From Propionibacteriaceae bacterium (GTDB lineage Bacteria; Actinomycetota; Actinomycetes; Propionibacteriales; Propionibacteriaceae), in assembly GCA_016717345.1 (NCBI GenBank), contig JADKFR010000006.1, positions 84,091-148,090 on the forward strand: a stretch of 64,000 bases of DNA, in the 5' to 3' direction. The notes beneath the pieces are model-generated. The model saw only the letters and a list, made by a program, of their open reading frames with translations. It made no database searches and had not been told where the DNA came from. The translations under genes were made by a program, and so were the position numbers. Below are positions 34,520-45,103 of the stretch, piece by piece (within the stretch, counting starts at the first letter, position 1; each line of letters opens with the position of its first letter).

Positions 34520-35361
34520 CGGGCACGACCCCCAGCATCCCCACCGGCAACCGCAACGACGAGATCCAGATCTACGACCTGCACAAGTCCTTCGGCGACC
34601 TGGAGGTCCTCAAAGGCATCACCACCACCGTCCATCGCGGCGAGGTGGTGTGCGTGATCGGGCCCTCCGGCTCGGGCAAGTCGACGCTGCTGCGCTGCGT
34701 GAACCTGCTTGAACAACCCACCCAGGGCCGGGTGTTCATCCTCAACGAGGAGATCACCGATCCCGACGCCGACATCGACCGGTTGCGCACCACGATGGGC
34801 ATGGTCTTCCAGAGCTTCAACCTCTTCCCCCACCTGACCGCTCTCGAGAACTGCACAATTGCGCAGATCCGGGTCCTGAAGAAGAACCCCGACGAGGCCC
34901 GCGCCTTCGCCCAGGCGAACCTAGACAAAGTCGGTCTGGGCGATCGGGGAGGGTCCTACCCCGCCCAGATGTCGGGCGGTCAGCAACAGCGCGTGGCGAT
35001 CGCCCGGGCGCTGTCGATGGACCCGGAGATGATGTTGTTCGACGAGCCGACCTCAGCACTCGACCCCGAGTTGGTCGGTGACGTGCTGTCTGTCATGCGG
35101 GACCTCGCTCAGGGTGGCATGACCATGATGGTCGTCACCCACGAGATGGCCTTCGCCCGGGAGGTCGCCGATCGGGTGATCTTCATGGACGGCGGTGTCA
35201 TCGTCGAAGAGGGGCCGCCCGCCGAAGTGATCGGCAAGCCCACGCATGAGCGAACCCGAACCTTCCTCAAGCGCGTGCTCGATCCGACTCACGTCAACGC
35301 CGGCGACGAGGACGAAGCCTACGCCCAGCGGCACGCGGCAGACTCGACCCCCACCGCCTGA
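34516..35361 (+). CDS. Polar amino acid ABC transporter ATPase (GlnQ type)
   Basis: 281 residues. Walker [11 protein letters not shown]-loop [17 protein letters not shown], signature [15 protein letters not shown], Walker [13 protein letters not shown] and the switch His in VVTHEM, all intact. Length is slightly above the usual 240-250 owing to a 30-residue acidic C-terminal tail. Start ATGA overlaps the permease stop. The last 68 bases overlap, tail to tail, the reading frame of the minus-strand AlkZ-like gene. Confidence 0.94.
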   Translation: MTGTTPSIPTGNRNDEIQIYDLHKSFGDLEVLKGITTTVHRGEVVCVIGPSGSGKSTLLRCVNLLEQPTQGRVFILNEEITDPDADIDRLRTTMGMVFQSFNLFPHLTALENCTIAQIRVLKKNPDEARAFAQANLDKVGLGDRGGSYPAQMSGGQQQRVAIARALSMDPEMMLFDEPTSALDPELVGDVLSVMRDLAQGGMTMMVVTHEMAFAREVADRVIFMDGGVIVEEGPPAEVIGKPTHERTRTFLKRVLDPTHVNAGDEDEAYAQRHAADSTPTA

Positions 35362-36580
35362 TCCCCCACCTGAGCAGGAACCGGGTCGGCACCCTGGCGC
35401 CGGCGAGCAGTGCCGGCGCCAGGGTGCCGACCCCCACCACGTCGACCCCGCTCAGGCCCAGCCAGGCGGCCATCGACGCCAGAGTGCCGCTGAGTCGGGA
35501 CGCGGTCTCAGCCTCAGGCGAGCCCGGCTCCAGCCAGGCCGACTGCACCAGCAGCACCCCCCGGCTCCGGTCGGCCTTGAGGTCGACCCGCGCCGCGATC
35601 GTGTCGTCCATCACGAACAGGTAGACGTAGTAGCCGTAGCGGCGTTGGGCAGCGGGCGTGTACAGCTCGATCCGGTAGTGGACGCCGAAGAGCTCCAGCA
35701 GGCGACGGCGCTCGAAGACCAGCGAATCGAACGGGCTCACCAGGGCGTCGACAGTGAGTCGCCGTGGCACCCGAGCCTGATGCCACAAGTAGGTGGGTCG
35801 CTGCCACCCCCGCACGCCCGTCTCGAGCAGCTCACCGGCGGCCACCAGGTGCGAGATCGCCCGGGCCGTGGCGGCCGTGCTCATCCGGAAGTAGTCCGCC
35901 AGGCAGGAAGCGCTCGCGATGCCCAGCGCGGCGGCGGCTCGGCGCACCAGGATCACCTCCGCCTCGTCGACGTCGGGAGTCGAGGCGGCGTGGACCGCCA
36001 CCGGCAGGACGCGCTGCGGGGTGTCGTAGAGCCGCTCGAACTGCGAGTTCCTGCCCGCAACGGTCAGCTCACCGGTCGCGAACAGCCATTCCAGCACGTG
36101 CTTGGCGTCCGACCAGTTCCACCAGGAACCGGCAGTGCGACTGTCCGGGTGGGTCACTTGGCGCGCGGTGACGGGGCCGCTGCGCTCCACGAGGTGGCGA
36201 ACCTCATCGAACAGGTGGGGGTGATCGGACCGGATCCGGAGCACGTCCGGCCAGGGGCGATCGACCTGGGCCGCCATCCGATGCCGCAGGGCGGGTTGCA
36301 GGGCGACGTCGATGAGACAGGCCGCATGTCCCCAGTACTCGAAGACGCGGCGTGGGTTCGTGCCGGAAGCCCGGTTCAGCAGGCCCAGGTCGTAGGGACC
36401 CAGTCGGGCGAAGAGGGGCATCTCGTGAGCCCGAACGGCCACATTGACCGAGTCGATCTGCAGCTGGGCGACCCGTCCAACGACCTGTTGGAGCTGGCGC
36501 ATCCCCACCACCTGCGGGTGGGGGGAGCCGAATCCCTGGGCTGCCAGGGCGACCCGCCGGGCCTCGGACGCCCCCAGCAC
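35294..36580 (-). CDS. Winged-helix DNA glycosylase of the AlkZ/YcaQ family
   Basis: 428 residues of the HTH_42 family, whose characterised members (AlkZ, YcaQ) excise bulky alkylated bases or unhook interstrand crosslinks. The catalytic QxD motif is LQIDSVNV (Gln41, Asp43), early in the chain as expected. Later segments [28 protein letters not shown] and [14 protein letters not shown] are family landmarks. The usual end near LAPAL is followed by about 37 extra, Arg-rich residues that read through a 22-bp terminator stem and into the antisense of the ABC ATPase gene. GTG start lies 4 bases after the hpf stop, so it is co-transcribed with hpf. Confidence 0.85.
   Translation of the reverse strand: MLGASEARRVALAAQGFGSPHPQVVGMRQLQQVVGRVAQLQIDSVNVAVRAHEMPLFARLGPYDLGLLNRASGTNPRRVFEYWGHAACLIDVALQPALRHRMAAQVDRPWPDVLRIRSDHPHLFDEVRHLVERSGPVTARQVTHPDSRTAGSWWNWSDAKHVLEWLFATGELTVAGRNSQFERLYDTPQRVLPVAVHAASTPDVDEAEVILVRRAAAALGIASASCLADYFRMSTAATARAISHLVAAGELLETGVRGWQRPTYLWHQARVPRRLTVDALVSPFDSLVFERRRLLELFGVHYRIELYTPAAQRRYGYYVYLFVMDDTIAARVDLKADRSRGVLLVQSAWLEPGSPEAETASRLSGTLASMAAWLGLSGVDVVGVGTLAPALLAGARVPTRFLLRWGIRRWGSSLPRAAGRRLRPRRRR
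35383..35433. terminator. Very strong bidirectional hairpin (22-bp perfect arms)
   Basis: Arms 35383-35404 and 35412-35433 are perfectly complementary over 22 bp with a 7-base loop (GAGCAGT). It lies 22 bases after the ABC ATPase stop. On the minus strand it falls inside the last codons of the AlkZ-like reading frame. Confidence 0.85.
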
Positions 36581-36584
36581 ACTC

Positions 36585-37217
36585 CTACTCAGCGGCGGCC
36601 TTCAGTTCCGCCGATTCCATCGCGAGGTGGATCACGCCGTAGTCGTAGGCCTTCCGGCGGTAGACCGCGCTGGGAGCCTTCGACTCGGCATCGACGTAGA
36701 GGAAGAAGTCGTGCCCTACCAGTTCCATCTCGTCCAAGGCCTGGGCGAGGGTGAGGGGGGTTGCTTCGAAGAACTTCTCACGCACCACCAGCGGGCCGTC
36801 CCCGTGGACTTCCAGTCCGGCGATCTTGCGGATCTCGGGACGCTCGGCCGCCTCGGCTTCGACCTGAGCGACGAGCTGCTCGTCACCGATCGAGGGCTGG
36901 GTCCGCAACCCACGGTGCTCCTTGCGGCGGTCGGAGGCCCGGCGCAACTGGGACTTCAGGCGATCCAGGGCATGGTCGAAGGCGACCGTCTTGTCGTCGG
37001 CGGAGGCTTCAGCGCGCACCACTGGCCCCTTGCTCCGCAACGTGATCTCGACGCGCGTCGCCTGATCTGGCTGCCGCTTGTAGCCGTAGGCCGACACCTG
37101 GACCTCAACCCGTATCACCCGGTCCTTGAGTTTCTCGATCGAGGTCAGCTTCTCTTCCACCCGAGCCCTGAAATCATCTGGGATCTGGCAATGGCGGCCG
37201 GTTACGAGGACGTCCAT
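36585..37217 (-). CDS. hpf: Ribosome hibernation-promoting factor, long form
   Basis: 210 residues from ATG 37217, which has AAGGAGG 6 bases upstream. N-terminal S30AE domain (about 1-105: MDVLVTGRHCQIPDDF, VEVQVSAYGYKRQP) binds the small-subunit tRNA and mRNA channel. The C-terminal dimerisation domain (about 150-205: KFFEATPLTLAQALDEMELV, VYRRKAYDYGVIHL) pairs two ribosomes into 100S particles. A linker joins them. The long-form architecture is the norm for actinobacteria. In the mycobacterial layout it also lies between secA and comF/lpqB. Confidence 0.95.
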   Translation of the reverse strand: MDVLVTGRHCQIPDDFRARVEEKLTSIEKLKDRVIRVEVQVSAYGYKRQPDQATRVEITLRSKGPVVRAEASADDKTVAFDHALDRLKSQLRRASDRRKEHRGLRTQPSIGDEQLVAQVEAEAAERPEIRKIAGLEVHGDGPLVVREKFFEATPLTLAQALDEMELVGHDFFLYVDAESKAPSAVYRRKAYDYGVIHLAMESAELKAAAE

Positions 37218-37421
37218 GTCAACCTCCTTGGTCGGGTCGGTCCCGCCGGGGCGCGACCGACAGATAGGCGTGGCACCGGGCCCGCATCTGGCGAGGAACC
37301 AGCTGCACGAGCCGAGGTGCCATACCCCCAACGTAGTCGCGAGTGGGGTGCTTTGCCAGAACTCCGGCCCGGTTGCAGCCGTGTTGTGGCGACCCCCCAC
37401 CTCGCGAGGAGCAACACGCTT

Positions 37422-37469
37422 GTAACACGGGATAACCGGGCCGTAACGCCAGGGCCGCTGCCGTGTAAC
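37422..37469 (+). promoter_or_regulatory. GlnR-like operator upstream of amtB
   Basis: Four TAAC boxes lie on one strand: GTAAC 37422-37426, ATAAC 37432-37436, GTAAC 37443-37447 and GTAAC 37465-37469. Their spacing is 10, 11 and 22 bases, that is one or two helical turns. Actinobacterial GlnR sites are built from gTnAC and GaAAC half-boxes 11 bases apart, and amtB-glnK is a classical GlnR target. The match is by eye only. Confidence 0.55.
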
Positions 37470-37491
37470 AGCACTCCGGGAACCTAATCCC

Positions 37492-38873
<1,382 letters not shown>

Positions 38874-38877
<4 letters not shown>

Positions 38878-39212
38878 AGTTGGTCACCGCAATCATCCAG
38901 CCCGAGATGCTGGAACAGGTCCAAAAGGCTCTCATTCGCCACGGCGTGGGCGGCATGACCATCAGTGAGGTCAGCGGTTACGGCCGCCAGCGCGGCCACA
39001 CCGAGGTCTACCGTGGCGAGGAATACACCATCGATTTCATCCAGAAGGTTCGCCTGGAAGTCCTGGTCGAGGACGAGGAGGCCGAGGCCCTGACCGGGGT
39101 GATCCTGCAGAGCGCTCGCACCGGTCAGGTGGGTGACGGGAAGATCTGGATCATTCCCGTGGATACCGTGGTTCGGGTCCGAACGGGCGAAAGTGGGCCC
39201 GAGGCCGTCTGA
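38874..39212 (+). CDS. glnK: Nitrogen regulatory protein P-II
   Basis: 112 residues, GTG start overlapping amtB. MKLVTAIIQPEMLEQVQKAL opens the ferredoxin-like fold; the T-loop GRQRGHTEVYRGEEYTIDF carries Tyr51, the residue adenylylated by GlnD in actinobacteria; the B-loop GQVGDGKIWIIPV ends the ATP/2-oxoglutarate site. It senses 2-oxoglutarate and ATP/ADP and plugs AmtB. A separate glnD gene is not found after it, unlike in many actinobacteria where amtB-glnK-glnD form an operon. Confidence 0.96.
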
Positions 39213-39222
39213 GTCCCTCCCC

Positions 39223-39256
39223 GCGCGGGGGCGTCCTTCACCGGACGCCCCCGCGC
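39223..39256. terminator. Bidirectional terminator between glnK and comF
   Basis: Perfect 14-bp arms GCGCGGGGGCGTCC (39223-39236) and GGACGCCCCCGCGC (39243-39256) with a 6-base loop. The stop codon of the convergent comF gene lies in the loop (39238-39240), so its last codons form the right arm. Confidence 0.8.
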
Positions 39257-39921
39257 TTGACTGTGTGGGCGATCCCTGCGGCTCCGATCAACCCCACCCC
39301 GGCCTCGCGCAGGGCCCCGGACACCGCGCTCACGGTGGCGCCGGTGGTCACGACGTCATCCACCACCACTGCGATGCGTGGTGGCCGTCCCTGCCACGCG
39401 AACGCTCCCTGCAGGTTCAGCAGCCGCTCGTGGCGGCCCAGCCCAGCCTGGTCGCGCGGCGTCCGCACCAGCCGCAGGCCGGCAGTCACCCGGACGTCCA
39501 GTCCGGTCCGACGAAGCCGGAGGGCTGCGGTGCGGGCCAGCGTTCCGGTCAGGTCGAGCCCTCGCTCCACCACGGCCGACCTCGCGGACGGAACCGGCAC
39601 CAGCACCACCGGCGCGGCGCTGGCGTCAGCGCGGAGCAGGAGTCCGGCGACCGATCGGGCCACCAGGAAGCCCAGGATCGGCAACTGCCCCAGTCCACCC
39701 CGTTCCTTGGCCATCAGGATCACCCGTTGCAGGACACCGCCATACTCCCCTGCGACGACCGTCCGCGGAAAGTCGGCGAGATGGCGGTGGACCTCGAGGG
39801 GTCGCATCGCCAGCAGAGCGGCCCGACAGTGTCGGCACAACCCGAACTGGGGCCGGCCGCAGCCGGCGCAGCGGGCGCCGATGATGAGATCAGCGAGGGC
39901 ATGCAACGCGGGACCGGACAC
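39238..39921 (-). CDS. ComF-family phosphoribosyltransferase-like protein
   Basis: About 227 residues if GTG 39921 is used; this places the start 17 residues before the ARCAGCGRP zinc-finger, as in relatives. A TTG at 40020 would overlap lpqB by 49 bases. A second Cys pair (CRHC) completes the finger; the PRTase core has VLVPVPSARSAVVERGLDLTG and the PRPP loop VVVDDVVTTGATV. Family members take part in DNA uptake in competent bacteria; the role in actinobacteria is unclear. Sits after lpqB as in M. tuberculosis (Rv3242c). Confidence 0.82.
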   Translation of the reverse strand: MSGPALHALADLIIGARCAGCGRPQFGLCRHCRAALLAMRPLEVHRHLADFPRTVVAGEYGGVLQRVILMAKERGGLGQLPILGFLVARSVAGLLLRADASAAPVVLVPVPSARSAVVERGLDLTGTLARTAALRLRRTGLDVRVTAGLRLVRTPRDQAGLGRHERLLNLQGAFAWQGRPPRIAVVVDDVVTTGATVSAVSGALREAGVGLIGAAGIAHTVKRGGVR

Positions 39922-39971
39922 GCCCCACAGTGTCGCGACGCCGCACCCTCCCGCCTCACGCCTCCACAGGC

Positions 39972-41690
39972 TCAGCCGGAGTACGCGACGTGGTCCACAT
40001 TCGGCAGGGTCAGCTTCCAATTGAAGTCCCCCTCGTAGCGGTACGCCCCGGCGCCACCGCGTACCACCGCCGGCCGTCCGGGCACCACGGCCAACTCGGA
40101 CAGGCCGCGCACCTCATTGGGGCCGATGTCCTCCGACAGGGCAGCGTCCTGGTCGATCCGGACCACGCTCAACGCCTGGTCCGGGTGGGAGACCAGCGCC
40201 AGCATCTGGGTTCCCGTGGTCCACCCGACGTCCAGCAGCCTGCGCCCCGCTTCGATCGAAGAGAAGACGGCCAATGAACGGAACTCCTCCAGGCCGACCG
40301 CATCGCCGGTGCGGACGACCCGGGCGATCCCCAGCTGGTCTGAGTCGTCCCCGCGAAGGATCAGGGCCATCCGGGACCCGTCCGGAGAGAGGGCGAAGGC
40401 CCGCACCGACGCGTTGGGCAGCTTCGAGACCGTGAACTCCAGGCGGTGTGAGTCGCTGCCGCCGAGGACGATGAAGTCGCGAGCCCGAGTCGCGCCACCG
40501 AGCACCCACAACTCCCCCTGCCGCGAGAAGTCCGGACGCAGCATCCCGCTCCCCGATGCCACGACTCTCGATGCCGCGGCGGCCGGGGCGGACAGCAGCA
40601 CCCTCCGCCCATCCTGCGACACGGTGGCGATCTGACCGAGATCGCCTCGCACGGCCAGTGCCCCCGGACGGGTGAGCCCGGGAGCGACCGGGACCGCATC
40701 CGACCAGTTCACGTCGATGTCGAACTGGTGGACCTTGTCGTCGCGGGACACGAACAGCCGCCCCGGCGCCTGGTCGGCGGTGGGCGACAATCCGGGGAAG
40801 TCCCGGGGGGTGAGGTCGGTGGCACCGGCCCCAGGCAGCGTCCAGACAGCACCGTCGGCCAGGAACCGCACGGCCGTGACCCCCGGCAGGCCGACTCCCG
40901 TCTGCACCAATTCGGCCATCAGGGAGCGGCGCTCCTTGTCGGGGAGGGACTTCGCCGACGCGGCGAGGCTGATCTCGAGGAGTCCCTTGGCGGTGAGGGT
41001 GACGCGCTCGGCTGTGATGGTCCCGGAATCCCACTTCCTGACAGCGGGGGCCAGCCAGCGATTGGCACCCGCCAGCTGGGCACGCACGGCGGTGCCGGGC
41101 AGATCGGCGCGAAGAGGGAAGAACCGGGGATCCGGCACCAGGGACACCCCGGTCCGGTCGAGGAAGTTGAGCTCCACCCCCGTGTAGAACGTCGTGAAGT
41201 GGTAGCGGGAGATCAGCAGGCCTCGCGGGGGATGCGAGATCCGCCATTGGCCCTGTGCGTTCTTGACGAGTCCGAAATCGTGGCGCAGCTGCGAGGGCAG
41301 TTCCTGGTAACCGCCTCCGGAGTCGAGGGTTCCCACCACGGTCGCCAGCAGCACCACCGACGACTCCGTTTCGGTCGGCAGGGTGCCGTCGGCGTACACG
41401 CTGGCGCCGGTCTCGGGGTGCCAAGCCTCGCTGGCGGCAGGGGTGAGGTACTGCCGGGCGATCTGGTAGTCGGTCTGGTCGGTGCCCATCGCGTGGAGGA
41501 AGCCCTCGACGACGAGCATTTCCGACGCCCCGTCCGCGGGCGGGACGGGAGCCACCTGCACCGAGGAGTTGACCTGCTGGTCCGAGGCGTCATGGGTTCG
41601 CACCGGCCCGGAGGTCGGGACGGTCGCACAGCCGGCCAGCAGGCCTGCCACCAGCAGGCCGACCAGTGCCTCACGAAGCCGACAGCGCAC
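39972..41690 (-). CDS. lpqB: Lipoprotein LpqB, MtrB accessory protein
   Basis: 572 residues from GTG 41690. Signal peptide with lipobox LLAGC (Cys21). A GerMN domain follows (about 55-300; VNSSVQVAPVPP to NRWLAPAVRKW), then a beta-propeller-like C-terminal half with repeated DG/RV strands. LpqB acts outside the membrane on the sensor MtrB and influences cell division and MtrA phosphorylation in mycobacteria. It overlaps the mtrB stop by 20 bases, so mtrA-mtrB-lpqB are one operon. Confidence 0.93.
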   Translation of the reverse strand: MRCRLREALVGLLVAGLLAGCATVPTSGPVRTHDASDQQVNSSVQVAPVPPADGASEMLVVEGFLHAMGTDQTDYQIARQYLTPAASEAWHPETGASVYADGTLPTETESSVVLLATVVGTLDSGGGYQELPSQLRHDFGLVKNAQGQWRISHPPRGLLISRYHFTTFYTGVELNFLDRTGVSLVPDPRFFPLRADLPGTAVRAQLAGANRWLAPAVRKWDSGTITAERVTLTAKGLLEISLAASAKSLPDKERRSLMAELVQTGVGLPGVTAVRFLADGAVWTLPGAGATDLTPRDFPGLSPTADQAPGRLFVSRDDKVHQFDIDVNWSDAVPVAPGLTRPGALAVRGDLGQIATVSQDGRRVLLSAPAAAASRVVASGSGMLRPDFSRQGELWVLGGATRARDFIVLGGSDSHRLEFTVSKLPNASVRAFALSPDGSRMALILRGDDSDQLGIARVVRTGDAVGLEEFRSLAVFSSIEAGRRLLDVGWTTGTQMLALVSHPDQALSVVRIDQDAALSEDIGPNEVRGLSELAVVPGRPAVVRGGAGAYRYEGDFNWKLTLPNVDHVAYSG

Positions 41691-43236
41691 CGCGCACCCC
41701 CTCCGACTCCGGTGGCACCAGCGGCCACGGGGACGTGGTCAGGGTCTCACCCGCCCGGCGTGGCAGCGTCAAGCGGAACTGAGCACCCCCACCGCGACGG
41801 CCCCACACATTCAGCCACCCACCGTGCAGGTGCGCGTCTTCCAGCGCGATCGACAAGCCCAGCCCGGTACCCCCGACCCGCCGGCCGCGGGCCGGGTCGG
41901 CCCGCCAGAATCGGTTGAACACCTGATGAGCCTGACTGGCGGTCAAACCGACCCCGTGGTCCCGGACCGCGACCGCCACGGCCTCCGCGTCGCCACGGAC
42001 ATGCACCGTGATGGGGTGCCGTTCACCATGTTCGATCGCATTCGTCATCAGGTTGCGGACGATCCGCCGGATCCGTCGCGGGTCGACCTCCGCCACGCAG
42101 GGCAGCGGAGCGTCGACCACCAGGTGGGTGCCGAATTGAGTCGCCAGCGGGGTGACCGCCTCCACCTCCTCGGCGACCAGAACACTGAGGTCCACCTCGT
42201 CGAGGGCGAGTTCAGCTGCCCCGGCGTCGAATCGAGAGATCTCCAGCAGGTCGGTCAGCAGGTCTTCGAAGCGATCCAACTGGGTCGACAACAACTCCGA
42301 CGAGCGCGCGGCCAGCGCGTCGAAGCCCGTGCGGTTCGCATGCAGGACCTCGGCGGCCATCCGAATGGTGGTCAGCGGGGTCCGCAACTCGTGCGACACG
42401 TCGGCCACGAAGCGTTGCTGGACGGCGGACAGGTTCTCCAGCTGGGTGATCTTCTTGTCGAGTTCCTCGGCCATGTGGTTCATCGACATCGCCAGGGAGG
42501 CCAGGTCTTCGGTCCCGATGACCGCCATCCGGTCCTCAAGATGGCCTGCGGCCAGCCGTTCCGCCGCGAGTCGCGCGGCCCTGATCGGACGCAGGACCTG
42601 CATCGCGATCAGGTAGACGGTGATCGTCAGCCCGCCCAGCAGGAAGACCCCGGTGGCCAGGGTTGCCTGCTGGACGACCGCCAGCGTCCGCTCCTCCTGG
42701 CTCGTGGGAAACAGGAAGAAGACCGGGTACGGCTCCTGCCCTGGCGCTCGCAGGCTGGCGGCCACGACCAGGCCGGGCAGGTTGGCCTGGGCGCCGGTGA
42801 ACGTGATCATGGTCGGGGTGCTCCAGAGCCCGTCACTGCCGGTGACCGCCGCTCGGATGTTGTCCGGAATGCTCGAGGGCGCAAGTCCCGCCGTGCCGAT
42901 CTCTGAGACGGGGGTTTCGACGACCACGAAGTACTGGTTGCCCACCTGGCCCCGGTTGGCCGCTTCACGAGCGAGCCGGGTGATCCGCTCGTTGACGGAG
43001 GTCGTCCGCAGGTCGGTGGTGTTGAGGTCCCGCTGCATGCTCTGGACAACCGCTGACGCCTCGGCAGCGCTGGCCTGCGTCTTCCCCTCCATGATGCCGC
43101 TGCTGGACTGCTGCATCAGGAACACCCCGGTTGCGGCGAGGATCAGGATCGCGGCGGCCATCGTCAGGAGCACCACCCGGAAGGGCAGCGACCGTGACCA
43201 CAGGCGTCGGGGGGCGATCCCTTGCGACAGACTCAT
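41671..43236 (-). CDS. mtrB: Sensor histidine kinase MtrB
   Basis: 521 residues. Membrane segments near 20-45 and 185-210 flank an extracytoplasmic domain; HAMP follows (MQVLRPIRAARLAAERLA). The dimerisation/phosphoacceptor helix is FVADVSHELRTPLTTIR, and the ATPase has N, G1 and G2 boxes (NLMTNAIEHG, VRDHGVGLT, GGTGLGLSIA). Phosphorylates MtrA in response to cell-wall or osmotic state and division in actinobacteria. Overlaps mtrA by 4 bases. Confidence 0.95.
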   Translation of the reverse strand: MSLSQGIAPRRLWSRSLPFRVVLLTMAAAILILAATGVFLMQQSSSGIMEGKTQASAAEASAVVQSMQRDLNTTDLRTTSVNERITRLAREAANRGQVGNQYFVVVETPVSEIGTAGLAPSSIPDNIRAAVTGSDGLWSTPTMITFTGAQANLPGLVVAASLRAPGQEPYPVFFLFPTSQEERTLAVVQQATLATGVFLLGGLTITVYLIAMQVLRPIRAARLAAERLAAGHLEDRMAVIGTEDLASLAMSMNHMAEELDKKITQLENLSAVQQRFVADVSHELRTPLTTIRMAAEVLHANRTGFDALAARSSELLSTQLDRFEDLLTDLLEISRFDAGAAELALDEVDLSVLVAEEVEAVTPLATQFGTHLVVDAPLPCVAEVDPRRIRRIVRNLMTNAIEHGERHPITVHVRGDAEAVAVAVRDHGVGLTASQAHQVFNRFWRADPARGRRVGGTGLGLSIALEDAHLHGGWLNVWGRRGGGAQFRLTLPRRAGETLTTSPWPLVPPESEGVRGALSAS

Positions 43237-43949
43237 GAGGCTGGCTTGGGTTCTCCCGAGCGATACCCGACCCCCCGCACGGTCACCACGATCTCGGGAC
43301 GCTCGGGATCCTTCTCCACCTTGGACCGCAGCCGCTGCACATGGACGTTGACCAGGCGGGTGTCACTGGCGTGACGGTAGCCCCATACGTCCTGCAGCAG
43401 GACCTCGCGGGTGAACGCCTGCCGCGGCTTGCGGGCCAGCGCCAGCAGCAGGTCGAATTCGAGCGGAGTGAGGGGAATCTCGGTGTCGCCCCGCCGCACG
43501 GTGTGCTCGTCGACCCGGATCACGATGTCGCCGATGCGGAGGACGTCGTCGTCGTCGGGCTCGGTGGGCACGTGTCGCCGCAGCCGGGTGCGGATCCGGG
43601 CGACCAACTCCTGGGTCTTGAACGGCTTGGCGATGTAGTCGTCGGCCCCGGCCTCCAGCCCATGGACGACGTCGCTGGTGTCGGACCTGGCGGTGAGCAT
43701 CACCACCGGCACCCCGGATTCGGCGCGGATGTCGCGACACACGTCCACCCCGTCCCGACCGGGCAGCATGAGGTCGAGCAACACCAGATCCGGCCGGTAG
43801 TCCCGGAAGGCTGACAACGCCGCATCACCGGTGCGGCAGCAGCGAGCTTCGAACCCTTCGGAGCCGAGGACGATCTCGAGCATCTCCGACAGCGCGTCAT
43901 CGTCATCGATGACCAGGATCCGAGGCGTGCTGCCATGACCCTCAGACAT
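43233..43949 (-). CDS. mtrA: Response regulator MtrA
   Basis: 238 residues from ATG 43949, with AGGGAGGG 7 bases upstream. Receiver domain with phosphoacceptor Asp59 in LVLLDLMLPG and Lys in DDYIAKPF; OmpR-type winged helix with EIPLTPLEFDLLLALARKP and RLVNVHVQRLRSKVEKDPERP. MtrA controls peptidoglycan hydrolase and division genes and is essential in M. tuberculosis. First gene of mtrA-mtrB-lpqB. Confidence 0.96.
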   Translation of the reverse strand: MSEGHGSTPRILVIDDDDALSEMLEIVLGSEGFEARCCRTGDAALSAFRDYRPDLVLLDLMLPGRDGVDVCRDIRAESGVPVVMLTARSDTSDVVHGLEAGADDYIAKPFKTQELVARIRTRLRRHVPTEPDDDDVLRIGDIVIRVDEHTVRRGDTEIPLTPLEFDLLLALARKPRQAFTREVLLQDVWGYRHASDTRLVNVHVQRLRSKVEKDPERPEIVVTVRGVGYRSGEPKPAS

Positions 43950-43996
43950 GCACCAACCCTCCCTTGGTGAGTACCGCTTCAGTGTACGCGGGGCGT

Positions 43997-44554
43997 TCAG
44001 TTCAGTTCGGGCATCGCCGTCCACGTCGAGAGCAGGGCGAGATCGCCCCCCTGTCGCCGCAGCACCCGACGCCACAGGGTCTCCGGTTCGGGGTCGAACA
44101 CATCCACTGGCAGCGCGGGGACGACGTGCCACAGGCCCAACTCCAGCTCGCCGTCGAGCTGGCCGGACCCCCAGCCCGCATAGCCGGCGAAGATCCGCAG
44201 GTGGGTGTACGCGCCGTCGGCGATCTCGACCGGAGTGTCGAGATTGAGCAGGCCGATCCGCTCGAAGAGCCTTCGCCAGCCAGGGGGATCGTCGCTGTCC
44301 AGCTTCGGCTGTGCCAGGCAGACCGCGCCCTGCTGGGAGACCGGCCCGCCGTCGAACAACACCGCCGGGACACTCACCAGCGGCCGCCACTGCGGCAGGG
44401 CGGAGTCGAGCTCGAGCTCGCTGAGCTTGTTGAGCACGACCCCCACGGTCCCCGACTCGTCGGCGTCGAGGATCAGCACGACCGTGCCGTCGAAGACCCC
44501 GTCCGAGGTGCCCACGCCGGCCACCAGGAGTGTGCCCGGCCCCATGTCGTCCAT
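43997..44554 (-). CDS. YqgE/AlgH family (UPF0301) protein
   Basis: 185 residues, ATG 44554 with AAAGGAGG about 6 bases upstream. PGTLLVAGVGTSDGVFDGTVV, VGVVLNK and FDGGPVSQQ are clear family markers; FAGYAGWGSGQL completes the conserved core. No biochemical function is established. It lies between mtrA and the tmRNA gene on the same strand, about 50 bases before mtrA. Confidence 0.9.
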   Translation of the reverse strand: MDDMGPGTLLVAGVGTSDGVFDGTVVLILDADESGTVGVVLNKLSELELDSALPQWRPLVSVPAVLFDGGPVSQQGAVCLAQPKLDSDDPPGWRRLFERIGLLNLDTPVEIADGAYTHLRIFAGYAGWGSGQLDGELELGLWHVVPALPVDVFDPEPETLWRRVLRRQGGDLALLSTWTAMPELN

Positions 44555-44607
44555 GCCCCTCCTTTGTGAGGCACCCAGTCTGGCAGGTAGGCCATACCAA
44601 CGACAGC

Positions 44608-44640
44608 TGCCCAGCCCGTCCGACGTGGACGGCCTGGGCA
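44608..44640 (-). terminator. Hairpin after the tmRNA gene
   Basis: TGCCCAGCCCGTCC (44608-44621) and GGACGGCCTGGGCA (44627-44640) pair with one mismatch in 14 around a GACGT loop. It starts about 50 bases past the tmRNA 3' end and precedes yqgE on the same strand. Confidence 0.6.
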
Positions 44641-44691
44641 GGCGACAACAGGGGTGGAGGTATCGGCCACTTCGTGGCCTACTGCCTCCGG

Positions 44692-45057
44692 TGGAGGTGG
44701 CGGGAATCGAACCCGCGTCCTCAAGAGGTGAACCAGGACTTCTCCGGGCGCAGCTGGCTAGTCGTTCTACTTGGCCCCCACCCTCGCGCCAGCACGTGGT
44801 GGACAGGCCCAGTTACCTAAATGCTCCTGCGCTGACCCGGTAACAGAGTCAGTGCAGTAAGCCTTCTAGATGAGGCCAGGAACCGGACGGAAGGCGCGTC
44901 CGGGCTGACCCTTCGGTCACTGCTCAGGCAGCGAGAGCGAAGTCAGTGCGCGATGTATTGGCACTTATTGGTTTCCAGGAGTCGTTAACGAGATGTCCCT
45001 GGATCCTCGGCCCGCTTCTCCTGGGACTACCGTCCCAAGTCGAAACCAGTCACCCCC
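44692..45057 (-). ncRNA. ssrA: Transfer-messenger RNA (tmRNA)
   Basis: 366 nt. The 5' end GGGGGTG (at 45057) pairs with CACCTCC before the discriminator A at 44692, giving the 7-bp acceptor stem; the T-arm is the CGCGGGTTCGATTCCCGC stretch. The open reading frame within (about 44930-44970) encodes the degradation tag ANTSRTDFALAA followed by TGA; the ALAA end is the ClpXP/ClpAP degron. The genomic bases after the discriminator read CCG, so CCA is completed by the CCA-adding enzyme. Its partner SmpB is encoded at 51781-52254. Confidence 0.95.
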
Positions 45058-45103
45058 TGTTGAGTTGTGCGCTGGGAACCCGAAAGTCCCCAGCTAGACA
45101 AGC

